NCBI RefSeq assembly: GCF_040361435.1
Contig: NZ_APNL01000019.1
Location: 8,759-72,758 of the forward strand
Origin: Salinisphaera sp002433465
GTDB lineage: Bacteria; Pseudomonadota; Gammaproteobacteria; Nevskiales; Salinisphaeraceae
Length of the DNA: 64,000 bases
Reading direction: 5' to 3'
The translations under genes were made by a program, and so were the position numbers. The stretch's first letter is position 1, and each line of letters begins with the position of its first letter. Positions 24,052-33,570 of this stretch are shown piece by piece. The notes beneath the pieces are model-generated. The model did not search any database. It was not told the origin of the DNA and was given only the letters and a program-made list of their open reading frames with translations.

Positions 24052-24603
24052 ATGAGCACGACCAGCAAAAGCGTCATAGACGAAGCCAAGCAGATCGGCC
24101 TGGCCATCGAGCTTATTGAGCTGGGCGCGCGTCTTCAGGTGCTACAGACCGAAACCGACATCAGTCGGCGACGGTTGATCAACCTGTACAAGGAAATTCA
24201 CGGCGTTTCGCCGCCCAAGGGCATGCTGCCGTTCTCGACCGACTGGTACGTGACCTGGCTGCCCAATATCCACTCGTCGCTGTTCTATAACACCTATCGC
24301 TATCTGCGGCGCCGCGAGGAACGCAGCCGCATGGAAGCGGTGGTGAATGCCTATCGTCTCTACAACGAGCAGACGCCGTTGCAGGAGGATGGCAAGCCCG
24401 TACTCAGCCTGACCCGGGCCTGGATGCTGGTGCGCTTTTTCGAAAGCGACATGATGATGCTGTCGGTATGCAACCGCTGCAAGGGCAAGTTCGTGAATCG
24501 CGCTTATAGCCTCGATCAGGATTTTGTCTGCGGTATTTGCCAGCCACCATCGCGGGCCGGCAAGACGCTCAAGAAGACGAAAAAGCGCGCAGCCAAGGAA
24601 TAA
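24052..24603 (+). CDS. flhC: Flagellar master regulator subunit FlhC
   Basis: The 183-residue protein is FlhC, the DNA-recognition partner in FlhD4C2. The zinc site is intact, C140-x2-C143 and C160-x2-C163 (CNRCKGKF, CGIC). The core RRRLINLYKEIHGVSPPKGM and LPFSTDWYVTWLPNIHSSLF is strongly conserved. A Lys-rich tail (KTLKKTKKRAAKE) ends the protein. It follows flhD by 11 bp. Confidence 0.97.
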   Translation: MSTTSKSVIDEAKQIGLAIELIELGARLQVLQTETDISRRRLINLYKEIHGVSPPKGMLPFSTDWYVTWLPNIHSSLFYNTYRYLRRREERSRMEAVVNAYRLYNEQTPLQEDGKPVLSLTRAWMLVRFFESDMMMLSVCNRCKGKFVNRAYSLDQDFVCGICQPPSRAGKTLKKTKKRAAKE

Positions 24604-24725
24604 GCACGCGCTATCGACGCCAGTTCGCGGTATCGATTCATTCAAGCTCGTCGCCTGTCGGCCGCTAACCTTCCTAGAGATTGCCGGTCCGTATCTACGG
24701 CCATGTCCAGTCAGGGAAGGCGACA

Positions 24726-25607
24726 GTGCTAATACTCGTGGGTTACGTCATCGTCATCGGGTCCGTGCTCGGCGGCTACGCTATGGTCGGCGGGCATATG
24801 GGCGCGCTGTATCAGCCGGCCGAGCTGGTCATTATCTTCGGCGCCGGTATCGGCGCGTTCGTTGCGGCCAATAACGGCAAGGGCATCAGCGCGACCATGC
24901 GCACCCTGCCGCGGTTGATGCGCGGTTCGCAGTACTCCAAGGAGATCTGCGTGGATCTGATGACCCTGCTTTATCTGCTGCTGGCCAAGGCGCGCCAGTC
25001 CGGGATGATGTCGCTCGAACAGGATATCGAGAACCCGAGCGAAAGCACGCTGTTTTCGGCCTATCCGAAGCTGGTTCAGGACAAGCTGGTCATGGACTTC
25101 CTGACCGATTATCTGCGCCTGATGATCAGCGGCAACATGGACGCCTTCGAAATCGAAGCGTTGATGGACCACGAGATCGAAACCTTCCAGCACGAGGCCG
25201 AGATTCCGGCCCACGGCCTGGCGGCCATGGGCGATTCGTTGCCGGCTTTCGGCATCGTGGCCGCGGTCATGGGCGTGGTCCACGCGCTTGGCTCGGCCGC
25301 GCTCGACCCGTCCGAAATCGGCCCGCTGATCGCCCATGCCATGGTCGGCACGTTCCTGGGCATTCTGCTGGCCTACGGTTTTGTCAGTCCGCTGGCCGCG
25401 CGCGTGCGTTCGCAGGTGGAAGAGGTCGTCAAGATCATGCAGAGCGTCAAGGTGACGCTGCTGGCCAACCTCAACGGCTACGCGCCGCCGCTGTCGATCG
25501 AGTTTGGCCGCAAGGCCCTGTTCTCGACCGAGCGCCCGTCCTTCAGCGAGCTTGAAGAGCACGTGCGCGGCGTCAAGAGCGGCGGCTCGGCCCAGGCGTC
25601 CTCGTGA
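24726..25607 (+). CDS. motA: Flagellar motor stator protein MotA
   Basis: MotA (293 residues) forms the stator with MotB and couples ion flow to torque on FliG. Four membrane helices are visible (residues ~1-22, 33-52, ~168-190, ~200-222), with the large cytoplasmic loop between helices 2 and 3. I chose the GTG at 24726 because GGGAAGG (24714-24720) precedes it and the protein then begins like other MotA proteins (LILVGYVIVIGSVLGGYAMV). The 122-bp gap after flhC has no clear promoter. It overlaps motB by 4 bp. Confidence 0.96.
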   Translation: MLILVGYVIVIGSVLGGYAMVGGHMGALYQPAELVIIFGAGIGAFVAANNGKGISATMRTLPRLMRGSQYSKEICVDLMTLLYLLLAKARQSGMMSLEQDIENPSESTLFSAYPKLVQDKLVMDFLTDYLRLMISGNMDAFEIEALMDHEIETFQHEAEIPAHGLAAMGDSLPAFGIVAAVMGVVHALGSAALDPSEIGPLIAHAMVGTFLGILLAYGFVSPLAARVRSQVEEVVKIMQSVKVTLLANLNGYAPPLSIEFGRKALFSTERPSFSELEEHVRGVKSGGSAQASS

Positions 25608-26536
25608 GCGATCCGCATAAACGACCGATCGTCATTCGCCGCAAGAAGGCGGCGAGTCATGGCTCCCATGGCGCGTGGAAGATCGCCTATGCCGATTTCA
25701 TGACCGCGATGATGGCGTTCTTTCTGGTCATGTGGCTGCTGTCCGGCCTGAGTGCCTCGGAGCGCGAAGAAGTCGGCGACTATTTCCGTACGCCGCTCAA
25801 GGTCGCGATGATGGGGGGCGACAAGGCCTCGGCCAGCAACAGCGCCATTCCCGGCGGCGGCGACGATCCCATGCATTCGGAAGGCGAGGTATCGCTGACG
25901 TCCCCGAATGCGACCAACTACCGGCCCAGTCATCGGCCGTTGCGTGATCTGCAGGACAGCCTGGAATCGATGATTCATTCGGATCCCGCATTGGACGACC
26001 TGAGCTCGCAGCTCAGTCTCAAGGTGGTGGAAGACGGACTGCTGATTCAGATCAGCGACGATAACCGGCGGCCGATGTTCGAGCTGGGCAGCGCAGAGCC
26101 GGCGCCCTATATCCGTTCGCTGTTATCGAAAATCGCGCCCAAACTCAACGAGTTTCCCAACCCGATCACCCTGACCGGGCATACCGACGATCTGCGATTT
26201 GCCTCGGGCGATCGCCAGTACAGCAACTGGGAGCTGTCGACCGACCGCGCCAACGCGGCGCGGCGTGCGCTCATCCAGGGCGGCATGCAGGCCGACAAGC
26301 TGATACGGGTCATTGGCGCGGCCGCCACCGCGAGCCGGCCCGGTATCGACTCACCGGCCGCGCCCGGCAACCGTCGGATCAGCATTCTGGTACTCAATGA
26401 GCACGCCCAGCACCGGTTCGAGGAAGAGAGCCTGCCGGTCGGCGACACGTTGTCTGTCGATGCCGAAGTGCCGGATACCGATCGCATGGTGAAGGCCGAT
26501 GCGAATAAGGTCGTCGTTGAAGGGCAATCGGGCTGA
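25604..26536 (+). CDS. motB: Flagellar motor stator protein MotB
   Basis: The 310-residue MotB has a basic N-terminus, a single membrane helix with the ion-binding Asp31 in YADFMTAMMAFFLVMW, and a C-terminal OmpA/MotB peptidoglycan-binding domain (ITLTGHTDDLRFASGDRQYS, NWELSTDRANAARRALIQGG). The Asp context with Ala/Tyr is of the enteric proton-driven kind; ion choice cannot be proved here. Start is GTG, coupled to motA. Confidence 0.96.
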   Translation: MSDPHKRPIVIRRKKAASHGSHGAWKIAYADFMTAMMAFFLVMWLLSGLSASEREEVGDYFRTPLKVAMMGGDKASASNSAIPGGGDDPMHSEGEVSLTSPNATNYRPSHRPLRDLQDSLESMIHSDPALDDLSSQLSLKVVEDGLLIQISDDNRRPMFELGSAEPAPYIRSLLSKIAPKLNEFPNPITLTGHTDDLRFASGDRQYSNWELSTDRANAARRALIQGGMQADKLIRVIGAAATASRPGIDSPAAPGNRRISILVLNEHAQHRFEEESLPVGDTLSVDAEVPDTDRMVKADANKVVVEGQSG

Positions 26537-26822
26537 ATCGCAGCAAATTGCCATCTATCCGCCGGGTATGCCGACAGACGATTTTCGAGCTGAACGCGCG
26601 TATGCGAATGCATGAGCGCGGCGTCCAGCGGTCGTGCAGTCATTGTAAATAAACGACCGGCAGGTGGCGGCGTCTGTTTTCTCATCGTCTTGAAAACAGC
26701 GGATCAAGGCAGCTGCCCGGATGACGAATTAATAATTGTTTGATCGAAGGCTAAAGGTCGCGCGCGATTGAACGATATTTGCTGGGACAGTTCGCTCACC
26801 AGTGCAAGCGGAATAATCAAGC
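26537..26822 (+). promoter_or_regulatory. motB-cheA intergenic region with sigma28-type promoter
   Basis: In this 286-bp gap TAAAG (26752-26756) is followed after 16 bases by CGATA (26773-26777), the canonical TAAAG-N14-xxCGATA spacing, 46 bp upstream of cheA. A 7-bp dyad CGGTCGT/ACGACCG (26629-26635, 26653-26659) lies further upstream with unknown role. No coding sequence was seen. Confidence 0.6.
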
Positions 26823-28898
26823 ATGACACTAGATATCGCCGAGTTCTATCAGACCTTTTTCGACGAGGCGGACGAGCTGCTCGATGAAATGGAGCGTCTG
26901 CTAATCAATCTCGATATTGATGCGCCTGATAGCGAAGACCTCAACGCCATCTTTCGGGCCGCCCATTCGATCAAGGGCGGGGCGGGCACCTTCGGGTTTA
27001 CCCATTTGCAGGAGACCACGCATCTGCTGGAAAACCTGCTCGACCGAGCGCGTCATGGCGAACTCGTGCTCGACCGTCCCGCGATCGACCTGTTTCTCGA
27101 ATGCCGCGACGTGCTCGCCGGCCAGATCGATGCCTATCGGGCCTCGGAAGAGCCCGACCAGAACGCATACGAAGACATGGCCCAGCGGCTACGAACGCTC
27201 GACGAGCAGGGCAGTGCCGCATTGGCGAACGTCGCGTCGGCCGTCGACAAGCCGGTAGGCGACGTGGCAGCGGCCGGCCCGCTTGCCTTGCCTGAAGGCA
27301 TGGTCCGGTCGGTTTCGATCAGCGGTATCGCAGAAGACAAGTGCTCGACGCTGGTCGAAGAGCTCGGGCTTTTTGGCGACATCGAAAGCCAGACCTACGA
27401 AGGCGATACGTTGACCGTGATGCTGGCCCAGCCGGCCGCGGCTGATGATATCGAATCGGTGCTGTGCTTCATCATCGATGCCGAGCAGCTGAGCTTCGGC
27501 GCGGCCGAAGCGGTGGTCGCCGATAGCGCCGAATCCGAAGATACCCAGGCCGAGGATGTGGTGGCCCAGGCGGTCAGCGAAGCGGTGGCCGCCGAACGCG
27601 ACAACAAGCCGCAGGACAAGGCCAGCGCATCCGAGGACAAGGCGCCGACGGCTGCACCGGCGGCCGCCGGCAAGCCCAAAGCGGCTAATAAATCGTCGGC
27701 GGAATCCAGTTCGTTGCGGGTATCCACCGAGAAGGTCGACGAAATCATCAACCTCGTCGGCGAGCTGGTTATTACGCAGTCCATGCTGGAACAGACCATT
27801 GGCGGTCTGGACAGCGAGGCCCACGGGGCACTGCTCGAAGGGCTCAACCAGCTCCAGCGCAACGCGCGCGATCTGCAGGAAGCGGTGATGTCGGTGCGCA
27901 TGATGCCCATGGACTATGCCTTCAACCGTTTCCCACGGCTGGTACGCGACCTCAGCAGCAAGCTGGGCAAGCAAATCAACCTGGTCACCGAGGGCGAATC
28001 GACCGAGCTCGACAAGGGCCTGATCGAGCGGATCATGGATCCGATGACCCATCTGGTGCGCAACAGCCTCGATCACGGCATCGAAACGCCGGAACGGCGC
28101 AAGGCCGCCGGCAAACCCGCCGCCGGCACGCTGACACTGGCGGCCCAGCATCAGGGCGGCAGCATCCTCATCGATATTTCCGATGACGGCGCCGGGCTCA
28201 ACCGTGAACGGATTCTGGCCAAGGCGCGCCAGAACGGGCTGGCGGTCAGCGATTCGATGAGCGATGACGAAGTCTGGCAGCTGATCTTCGCGCCGGGGTT
28301 CTCGACCGCCGAGGCGGTCACCGACGTATCGGGACGCGGCGTCGGCATGGACGTGGTCAAGCGCAATATTCAGGAACTCGGCGGCCATGTGGATATTCGG
28401 TCCACGTTCGGCCAGGGCACGACCATTCGCATCGTGCTACCGCTAACGCTGGCGATCATGGACGGCATGCTCATTCGCGTGGGCGAAGAGGTGTTCATCA
28501 TGCCGCTCGGCGCGATCAAGGAATCCATGCAGGTCCAGGCCGACCAGCTCAAGCGCGTGGGCCAGGACAAACAGCTGGTCTACGTGCGCGGCGAATATCT
28601 GCCGCTGGTGGAAATGCATCGCGTATTCGATATCGACAATGCCCAGAGCGACGTGCTGCGCGGCATCGTCATGGTGATCGAAAGCGAGGGCCGCTATTTC
28701 ACGCTACTCGTGGATGAGCTGCTCGGTCAGCGCCAAGTAGTGGTCAAGAATCTTGAAACGAACTACCGCAAGGTCGTCGGCATTTCTGCCGCCACCATCC
28801 TCGGCGACGGCAGCGTCGCCCTGATTCTCGACGTGGTTGCGCTGTCCCGCGCAGGTCGTCAGAGCGAAACCCAGGTACAGCGGGCAGCGCTGGCCTGA
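26823..28898 (+). CDS. cheA: Chemotaxis histidine kinase CheA
   Basis: CheA (691 residues) autophosphorylates and passes phosphate to CheY and CheB. Domains in order: Hpt/P1 with phospho-His48 in FRAAHSIKGGAGTFGF; a P2-like region (~160-230) and an acidic Ala-rich linker; P3 dimerisation (VDEIINLVGELVITQSMLEQ); the P4 ATPase with N box LVRNSLDHGIE, G1 DDGAGLNRERI, G2 DVSGRGVGMDVVK; and the P5 CheW-like domain to the end. All key motifs are intact. Confidence 0.97.
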   Translation: MTLDIAEFYQTFFDEADELLDEMERLLINLDIDAPDSEDLNAIFRAAHSIKGGAGTFGFTHLQETTHLLENLLDRARHGELVLDRPAIDLFLECRDVLAGQIDAYRASEEPDQNAYEDMAQRLRTLDEQGSAALANVASAVDKPVGDVAAAGPLALPEGMVRSVSISGIAEDKCSTLVEELGLFGDIESQTYEGDTLTVMLAQPAAADDIESVLCFIIDAEQLSFGAAEAVVADSAESEDTQAEDVVAQAVSEAVAAERDNKPQDKASASEDKAPTAAPAAAGKPKAANKSSAESSSLRVSTEKVDEIINLVGELVITQSMLEQTIGGLDSEAHGALLEGLNQLQRNARDLQEAVMSVRMMPMDYAFNRFPRLVRDLSSKLGKQINLVTEGESTELDKGLIERIMDPMTHLVRNSLDHGIETPERRKAAGKPAAGTLTLAAQHQGGSILIDISDDGAGLNRERILAKARQNGLAVSDSMSDDEVWQLIFAPGFSTAEAVTDVSGRGVGMDVVKRNIQELGGHVDIRSTFGQGTTIRIVLPLTLAIMDGMLIRVGEEVFIMPLGAIKESMQVQADQLKRVGQDKQLVYVRGEYLPLVEMHRVFDIDNAQSDVLRGIVMVIESEGRYFTLLVDELLGQRQVVVKNLETNYRKVVGISAATILGDGSVALILDVVALSRAGRQSETQVQRAALA

Positions 28899-28935
28899 TT
28901 CTCATACATACATGACGTTATACGGAGTAAACGAC

Positions 28936-29436
28936 ATGGCTGAAGTCATTGCTAACGACGCAGCGCGTGATGCGGCTGCGGACATGGAAGTCCTGGTTTT
29001 CGCGCTGGGTGGCGAAGAATACGGCGTGGACATCCTCAAAGTGCAGGAGATTCGCGGCTACAACCAGGTAACCCGTATCGCCAACGTGCCCGATTTCGTC
29101 AAGGGCGTGACCAACCTGCGCGGCAGTATCGTTCCCATTATCGATGCGCGCATCAAGTTCGGTCTGGAGAATGCGGCCTACGACCAGCATACCGTCGTAA
29201 TCGTGTTGAACGTGGGCGAGCGGGTGGTCGGCGTGGTCGTCGACAGCGTGTCCGACGTGCTCACGCTCACCCCGGAGCAGATCAAACCCGCGCCGGATTT
29301 CGGCGTCGCCGCGGCGACCGAGCACGTGCTTGGCCTGGGCAGCGTCGATGACCGCATGCTCATTCTCGTGGATATCGATCGCATGATGAGCAGCAGCGAA
29401 CTGGCCATCGTTGAAGAGGTCGAGGCCATCGCCTGA
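28936..29436 (+). CDS. cheW: Chemotaxis coupling protein CheW
   Basis: CheW (166 residues) links CheA to chemoreceptors. The CheW fold is complete: EVLVFALGGEEYGVDILKVQ, GVTNLRGSIVPIIDARIKFG, VVGVVVDSVSDVLTLTPEQI. The ATG at 28936 follows CGGAG. It is cotranscribed with cheA (37-bp gap) and ends at an intrinsic terminator. Confidence 0.97.
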   Translation: MAEVIANDAARDAAADMEVLVFALGGEEYGVDILKVQEIRGYNQVTRIANVPDFVKGVTNLRGSIVPIIDARIKFGLENAAYDQHTVVIVLNVGERVVGVVVDSVSDVLTLTPEQIKPAPDFGVAAATEHVLGLGSVDDRMLILVDIDRMMSSSELAIVEEVEAIA

Positions 29437-29477
29437 GCCCGGCGTCGTGTGAAGCCGATGGGTTCATGGCATCGCCG

Positions 29478-29513
29478 AAAAGCGCTGCGCCGTCTGGGCG
29501 TGGCGTTTTTTTT
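29478..29513 (+). terminator. Rho-independent terminator after cheAW
   Basis: The left arm AAAAGCGCTGCGCC pairs with GGCGTGGCG and the T-run (two or three G-U pairs, loop GTCTG), followed by eight T residues (29506-29513). It separates cheAW from cheR. Confidence 0.8.
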
Positions 29514-29544
29514 GTTTTCATAACCTTCTGATTAAGTAGTGTAT

Positions 29545-29570
29545 TAAAGAAAAACCGCTTTCGGTCGATG
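29545..29570 (+). promoter_or_regulatory. Sigma28-type promoter of cheR operon
   Basis: TAAAG (29545-29549), 16 bases, CGATG (29566-29570): same spacing as the cheA and flgM sites. It lies between the cheAW terminator and cheR. Confidence 0.6.
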
Positions 29571-29654
29571 CTAGCTACAGGCCCGCTCATCCGTCGATAC
29601 CCCGTGTATTCGGCGGTGGTTCATGCAGGCCACGTACCGCAAGGAGGCACACCC

Positions 29655-30515
29655 GTGCTGGCTGTTCAGACCGAACGTGATTTACTACTCACCGCCGAGG
29701 ACTTCGAGTGCGTGCGCAAGCTCATACATGCGCGCGCGGGTATTTCACTGGCCCCTCACAAGACCGAAATGGTCTACAGCCGGCTGGCCAAACGCGTACG
29801 CGTGCTCGGCCATACGCGTTTTCGCGACTATCTGGCCATGCTTCAGGCCGATGCGAATCACCCCGAATGGGAACAGTTCGTCAACGCGTTGACGACAAAT
29901 CTGACCTCGTTCTTTCGCGAAGCCCACCATTTCCCGTTGCTGGCGGCGCACGCGAACGCACGAAAAGAGCCGCTCAAGGTCTGGACCTGTGCGGCGTCTA
30001 CCGGCGAAGAGCCCTACTCGATCGCGATCACGCTGGCCGAGGCGATGGGCACGGGCTCGCGTGCGGCGAGTATTCTCGCCACCGATATCGATACGCGCGC
30101 CATTGAAGTCGCACGCCGCGGTATCTACTCGATGAACGATGTCAGCAAGATGAGCCCGGAGCGGCTGCAGCGGTTCTTTCTCAAGGGCACGGGCGAGCGC
30201 GCCGGCATGGTGCGCGTGCAGCCGAGCCTGAGCCAGAACATCACTTTTCGTGCGCTCAACCTGCTCGACGCGAACTGGAATATCGAAGGTCCGCTCGACG
30301 TGATCTTCTGTCGGAATCTGATGATCTATTTCGACAAGGCCACCCAGGCACGTCTGCTGGAACGCTTCGCGGGGCTGCTGCGCGAAGACGGTCTGCTGTT
30401 TGCGGGGCATTCGGAGAATTTCTCCAGCATCACGCAGTCGCTGCGTCTGCGCAGTCATACCGTCTACGAGCGCGCTCTCGGCAAAGGCCTGCGTGCGACG
30501 AAGGTGTCGGCATGA
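29655..30515 (+). CDS. cheR: Chemoreceptor methyltransferase CheR
   Basis: CheR methylates receptor glutamates with S-adenosylmethionine. The 286-residue protein has the N-terminal helical domain (FECVRKLIHARAGISLAPHK) and the methyltransferase core (VWTCAASTGEEPYSIAITLA, ILATDIDTRAIEVARRGIYS, LDVIFCRNLMIYFDK). The GTG at 29655 is chosen for the strong AAGGAGG (29641-29647) seven bases before it; longer in-frame starts lack such a site. It overlaps cheD by 4 bp. Confidence 0.95.
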   Translation: MLAVQTERDLLLTAEDFECVRKLIHARAGISLAPHKTEMVYSRLAKRVRVLGHTRFRDYLAMLQADANHPEWEQFVNALTTNLTSFFREAHHFPLLAAHANARKEPLKVWTCAASTGEEPYSIAITLAEAMGTGSRAASILATDIDTRAIEVARRGIYSMNDVSKMSPERLQRFFLKGTGERAGMVRVQPSLSQNITFRALNLLDANWNIEGPLDVIFCRNLMIYFDKATQARLLERFAGLLREDGLLFAGHSENFSSITQSLRLRSHTVYERALGKGLRATKVSA

Positions 30516-31171
30516 GCGCGCGCCAGTCAGGCAGGCCGATCGAGAAAGCGTCGACGCACACCTATTTCGATCAGCGTCACGGCATGGATGCCATTCGGGT
30601 GCTGCCTAACGAATATGCCATCAGCCGGGACGACGTGGTTCTGACCACGGTGCTGGGCTCCTGTGTTGCGGCCTGTCTGCGCGACCCGGTGGCCGGTGTC
30701 GGCGGGCTGAATCATTTCATGCTGCCTACGGCAGGCGCCGAGATGGACTCTGCCGAGGCGCGGTCCATGCGCTATGGCGACTACGCCATGGACACCCTGC
30801 TCGAGGCGCTCTACCGCCAGGGCGCGCGCCGCGAGCGGATCGAAGCCAAGGTATTCGGCGGCGCGATGCTCATGAGCGGTATGCAGGGTGCCCGCGTGGG
30901 CGAGGCCAATTCCGCTTTCATTCTCGAATATCTGGACGACTGCGGTATCGCCGTGCTGTCCCAGGAACTCAAGGGCGACTGCGCCCGACAGGTGCATTAT
31001 TTTCCGGCCACCGGCCGCGTACAGCTGCGTCGACTGCGCGGCGGCGAGCGCCGCATGGTCCAGCAGGATGTGTTGCTGGCGAACAAGCTCGTACCCGTGC
31101 TGCCGGTCGCGGCCAGGGTTGTCCCTGCGCAGGCATCGACCCAGACTGGGCGCAAGGAGACGGCCTCGTGA
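30512..31171 (+). CDS. cheD: Chemoreceptor glutamine deamidase CheD
   Basis: The 219-residue protein has the CheD motif pair TVLGSCVAACLRDP (catalytic Cys) and GLNHFMLP (catalytic His), then KVFGGAMLM. It converts receptor Gln to methyl-accepting Glu. A C-terminal extension after the core (~160-219) is longer than average. CheD between cheR and cheB is unlike E. coli, which lacks it. Coupled by overlap on both sides. Confidence 0.95.
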   Translation: MSARQSGRPIEKASTHTYFDQRHGMDAIRVLPNEYAISRDDVVLTTVLGSCVAACLRDPVAGVGGLNHFMLPTAGAEMDSAEARSMRYGDYAMDTLLEALYRQGARRERIEAKVFGGAMLMSGMQGARVGEANSAFILEYLDDCGIAVLSQELKGDCARQVHYFPATGRVQLRRLRGGERRMVQQDVLLANKLVPVLPVAARVVPAQASTQTGRKETAS

Positions 31172-32241
31172 CCAAAACTGCTCAACGCCCCATTCGCGTG
31201 CTGTGTGTCGACGATTCGGCACTCATTCGCAAGCTCGTGACCGAAATCGTCAATAACGAAGACGATATGGAAATGGTCGCCACCGCGCCGGATCCGCTGG
31301 TCGCACGCGAGTTGATCAAACAACACAACCCCGACGTGCTCACGCTGGACGTGGAAATGCCGCGCATGGACGGCCTGGATTTTCTCGGCAAGCTCATGCG
31401 ACTGCGGCCCATGCCGGTCATCATGCTGTCGTCGCTGACCGAACGCGGCTCGGATATCACCCTGCAGGCACTCGAGCTGGGCGCGGTCGATTTCGTCACC
31501 AAGCCCAAGCTCGATCTCAGCCGCGGGCTGGTACAGAGCGGCCATGAAATCGTGGAAAAGATCCGCGGCGCCGCCCGGGCGACCCTGCGTCGACCCACCA
31601 GCCGGCCTGCCGACGCCCAGCCGTTGACCGCGCCGCGCGTGTCCAGCGAAAAGCTGTTTATCGTGGGTGCATCCACCGGCGGTACGGAAGCCATTCGGGA
31701 GTTTCTCGAACCTCTGCCTGCCGACGCGCCTGCGATTCTGATCACCCAGCATATGCCGGGCGGGTTCACGGCCTCGTTTGCAAAGCGTATGGATTCGCTG
31801 TGCCGTATCCAGGTCAAGGAAGCCGAGCACGGCGAACGGGTGCTGCCCGGGCGTGCCTATATCGCACCCGGCGGCGAGAACCATCTACGCCTGGCGCGCA
31901 GCGGCGCGAACTACGTGGTGGCCCTCGAGGCGGGGCCGCCGGTCAACCGTCATCGGCCCTCGGTCGATGTACTGTTCGACTCGGCCGCAAAACATGCCGG
32001 GCGCAATGCGATCGGCATTCTCATGACCGGCATGGGCAAGGATGGCGCGCAAGGACTTTTGCGGATGCGCGAGGCCGGTGCGGCCACGCTCGCCCAGGAT
32101 GAAGCCAGCTGCGTGGTCTTCGGCATGCCCCGCGAAGCCATTGCCATCGGCGCGGCCCAGGCGGTGGTGCCGATCGACGAGATGGCGCGCCATGCGCTGG
32201 CGCTGCTCGCCGGTCCGGAAAGTCGCGCATTGCGCATCTGA
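31168..32241 (+). CDS. cheB: Chemotaxis protein-glutamate methylesterase CheB
   Basis: CheB (357 residues) removes receptor methyl groups after phosphorylation by CheA. The receiver domain has phospho-Asp61 in LTLDVEMPRMDGLDF; a linker leads to the methylesterase with Ser169 in VGASTGGTEAIREF, TQHMPGGFTASFAKRMD and GMGKDGAQGLL. GTG start overlaps cheD by 4 bp. Confidence 0.96.
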   Translation: MTKTAQRPIRVLCVDDSALIRKLVTEIVNNEDDMEMVATAPDPLVARELIKQHNPDVLTLDVEMPRMDGLDFLGKLMRLRPMPVIMLSSLTERGSDITLQALELGAVDFVTKPKLDLSRGLVQSGHEIVEKIRGAARATLRRPTSRPADAQPLTAPRVSSEKLFIVGASTGGTEAIREFLEPLPADAPAILITQHMPGGFTASFAKRMDSLCRIQVKEAEHGERVLPGRAYIAPGGENHLRLARSGANYVVALEAGPPVNRHRPSVDVLFDSAAKHAGRNAIGILMTGMGKDGAQGLLRMREAGAATLAQDEASCVVFGMPREAIAIGAAQAVVPIDEMARHALALLAGPESRALRI

Positions 32242-32312
32242 ACACAGCATGGGCCAGGCCCTGCACGACCGCTCACACACCCACAGGCCAGTTAACAAAC
32301 CGAGATATCGCC

Positions 32313-32702
32313 ATGGCGGACAAGAACCTCAACTTCCTCGTCGTCGACGACTTTTCCACGATGCGCCGCATCGTGCGCAATCTGCTCAAGGAACTGGGCT
32401 ACAACAATGTCGAAGAGGCCGAAGATGGGGCCGAGGCATTGGATAAGCTCAACACCGGCAAGTTCCAGTTCGTGGTTTCCGACTGGAACATGCCCAACCT
32501 GGACGGGCTGGAAATGCTCAAGCGTATTCGTGCCAGTGATACGCTCAAGCATCTTCCGGTGCTCATGGTCACCGCCGAAGCGAAGAAGGAAAACATCGTC
32601 GCTGCGGCCCAGGCAGGCGCCAGCGGCTATGTGGTCAAGCCGTTTTCGGCGGCGACGCTGGAAGAAAAACTCGAGCGGATCTTCGACAAACTCGGCATGT
32701 AA
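32313..32702 (+). CDS. cheY: Chemotaxis response regulator CheY
   Basis: The 129-residue single receiver domain carries the acidic pair in VVDDFS, phospho-Asp57 in VVSDWNMPNLDGLE, Thr in MVTAEAKKENI and Lys109-type VVKPFSAATL. Phosphorylated CheY binds FliM to change rotation direction. It is close to the enteric protein, as expected beside cheZ. Confidence 0.97.
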   Translation: MADKNLNFLVVDDFSTMRRIVRNLLKELGYNNVEEAEDGAEALDKLNTGKFQFVVSDWNMPNLDGLEMLKRIRASDTLKHLPVLMVTAEAKKENIVAAAQAGASGYVVKPFSAATLEEKLERIFDKLGM

Positions 32703-32735
32703 GCGCGTGCCCGACGGGCAGGAGAAGGCAGCATC

Positions 32736-33410
32736 ATGGAAAACAGTCATTCGGCCGAACAGGCCTCCCCCGCGCAGGCCGAGGAGCTGATCGATCGTAT
32801 CGGCCATCTCACCCGCGCGCTCAACGAAAGCATGCGCGAGCTGGGACTCGATCGCGAGGTGGAAAAAGCGGCCGACGCCATTCCGGATGCGCGTGATCGG
32901 CTCAACTATATCGCCACCATGACCGAGCAGGCGGCCGAGACGGCGTTGTCGTCGATCGAAGTCGCACAGCCGCTACAAAGCGAGATAGAAAACCGTGCGG
33001 TCAAGCTCGACGAGCGCTGGCAGTCGTGGTTCGAGTCGCCGATCGAGTTGGCCGACGCGCGCGAACTCGTTCGCGATACCCGCAGCTACCTGCAATGGGT
33101 GCCGGAGCAGACACAGGCAACCAGCGCCCAGCTGCACGACATCATGATGGCCCAGGATTTTCAGGATCTCACCGGGCAGGTGATCAAGAAACTCGTGGTC
33201 GTTATTCGCGATATCGAAAAGCAGCTCATCGACGTGCTGTTGCAGTATCTGCCGGAAGACCGTGTACGCGGGCGCGAGGCTGAACTACGCGACAAGAACG
33301 GCGAGAACGCCTCGTTGCTCAACGGTCCGCAGATCCAGACCGAAGGCAACGCCGATATCGTGACCGATCAGTCACAGGTGGACGACCTGCTGGACAGCCT
33401 CGGGTTCTGA
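32736..33410 (+). CDS. cheZ: CheY-P phosphatase CheZ
   Basis: CheZ (224 residues) is a helical dimer that dephosphorylates CheY-P. The active motif MMAQDFQDLTGQVIKKLV contains the Asp144/Gln148 pair equivalent to E. coli Asp143/Gln147, and the C-terminal peptide VDDLLDSLGF is the CheY-tethering tail. It follows cheY by 33 bp. Confidence 0.97.
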   Translation: MENSHSAEQASPAQAEELIDRIGHLTRALNESMRELGLDREVEKAADAIPDARDRLNYIATMTEQAAETALSSIEVAQPLQSEIENRAVKLDERWQSWFESPIELADARELVRDTRSYLQWVPEQTQATSAQLHDIMMAQDFQDLTGQVIKKLVVVIRDIEKQLIDVLLQYLPEDRVRGREAELRDKNGENASLLNGPQIQTEGNADIVTDQSQVDDLLDSLGF

Positions 33411-33416
33411 CAAAGA

Positions 33417-33434
33417 CGGGCGCGACGGCGCCCG
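33417..33434 (+). terminator. Hairpin after cheZ
   Basis: A 7-bp stem CGGGCGC with loop GACG lies 7 bp after the cheZ stop without a T-tract. It may mark the end of the cheR-cheZ unit. The remaining 136 bp to flhB include an extended -10-like TTTGCATAAT (33502-33511) with no good -35. Confidence 0.35.
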
Positions 33435-33570
33435 CATCCCCCGCATCCGACGATAAGCGCGCATTAACGCCGCTGTTCGCGCAATCGCATTGCGCGCGCG
33501 CTTTGCATAATGCCCACTCGAAACTTCGGCCGTTGCCTGCTCAAATGGGCAGCGGCCCCTCGAGTAGCGC

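Noticed and set aside
24603..24725. Sigma28 promoter for motA (TAACC ... GCCGGTCC)
   Set aside because: Spacing is two bases short and the -10 lacks CGATA.
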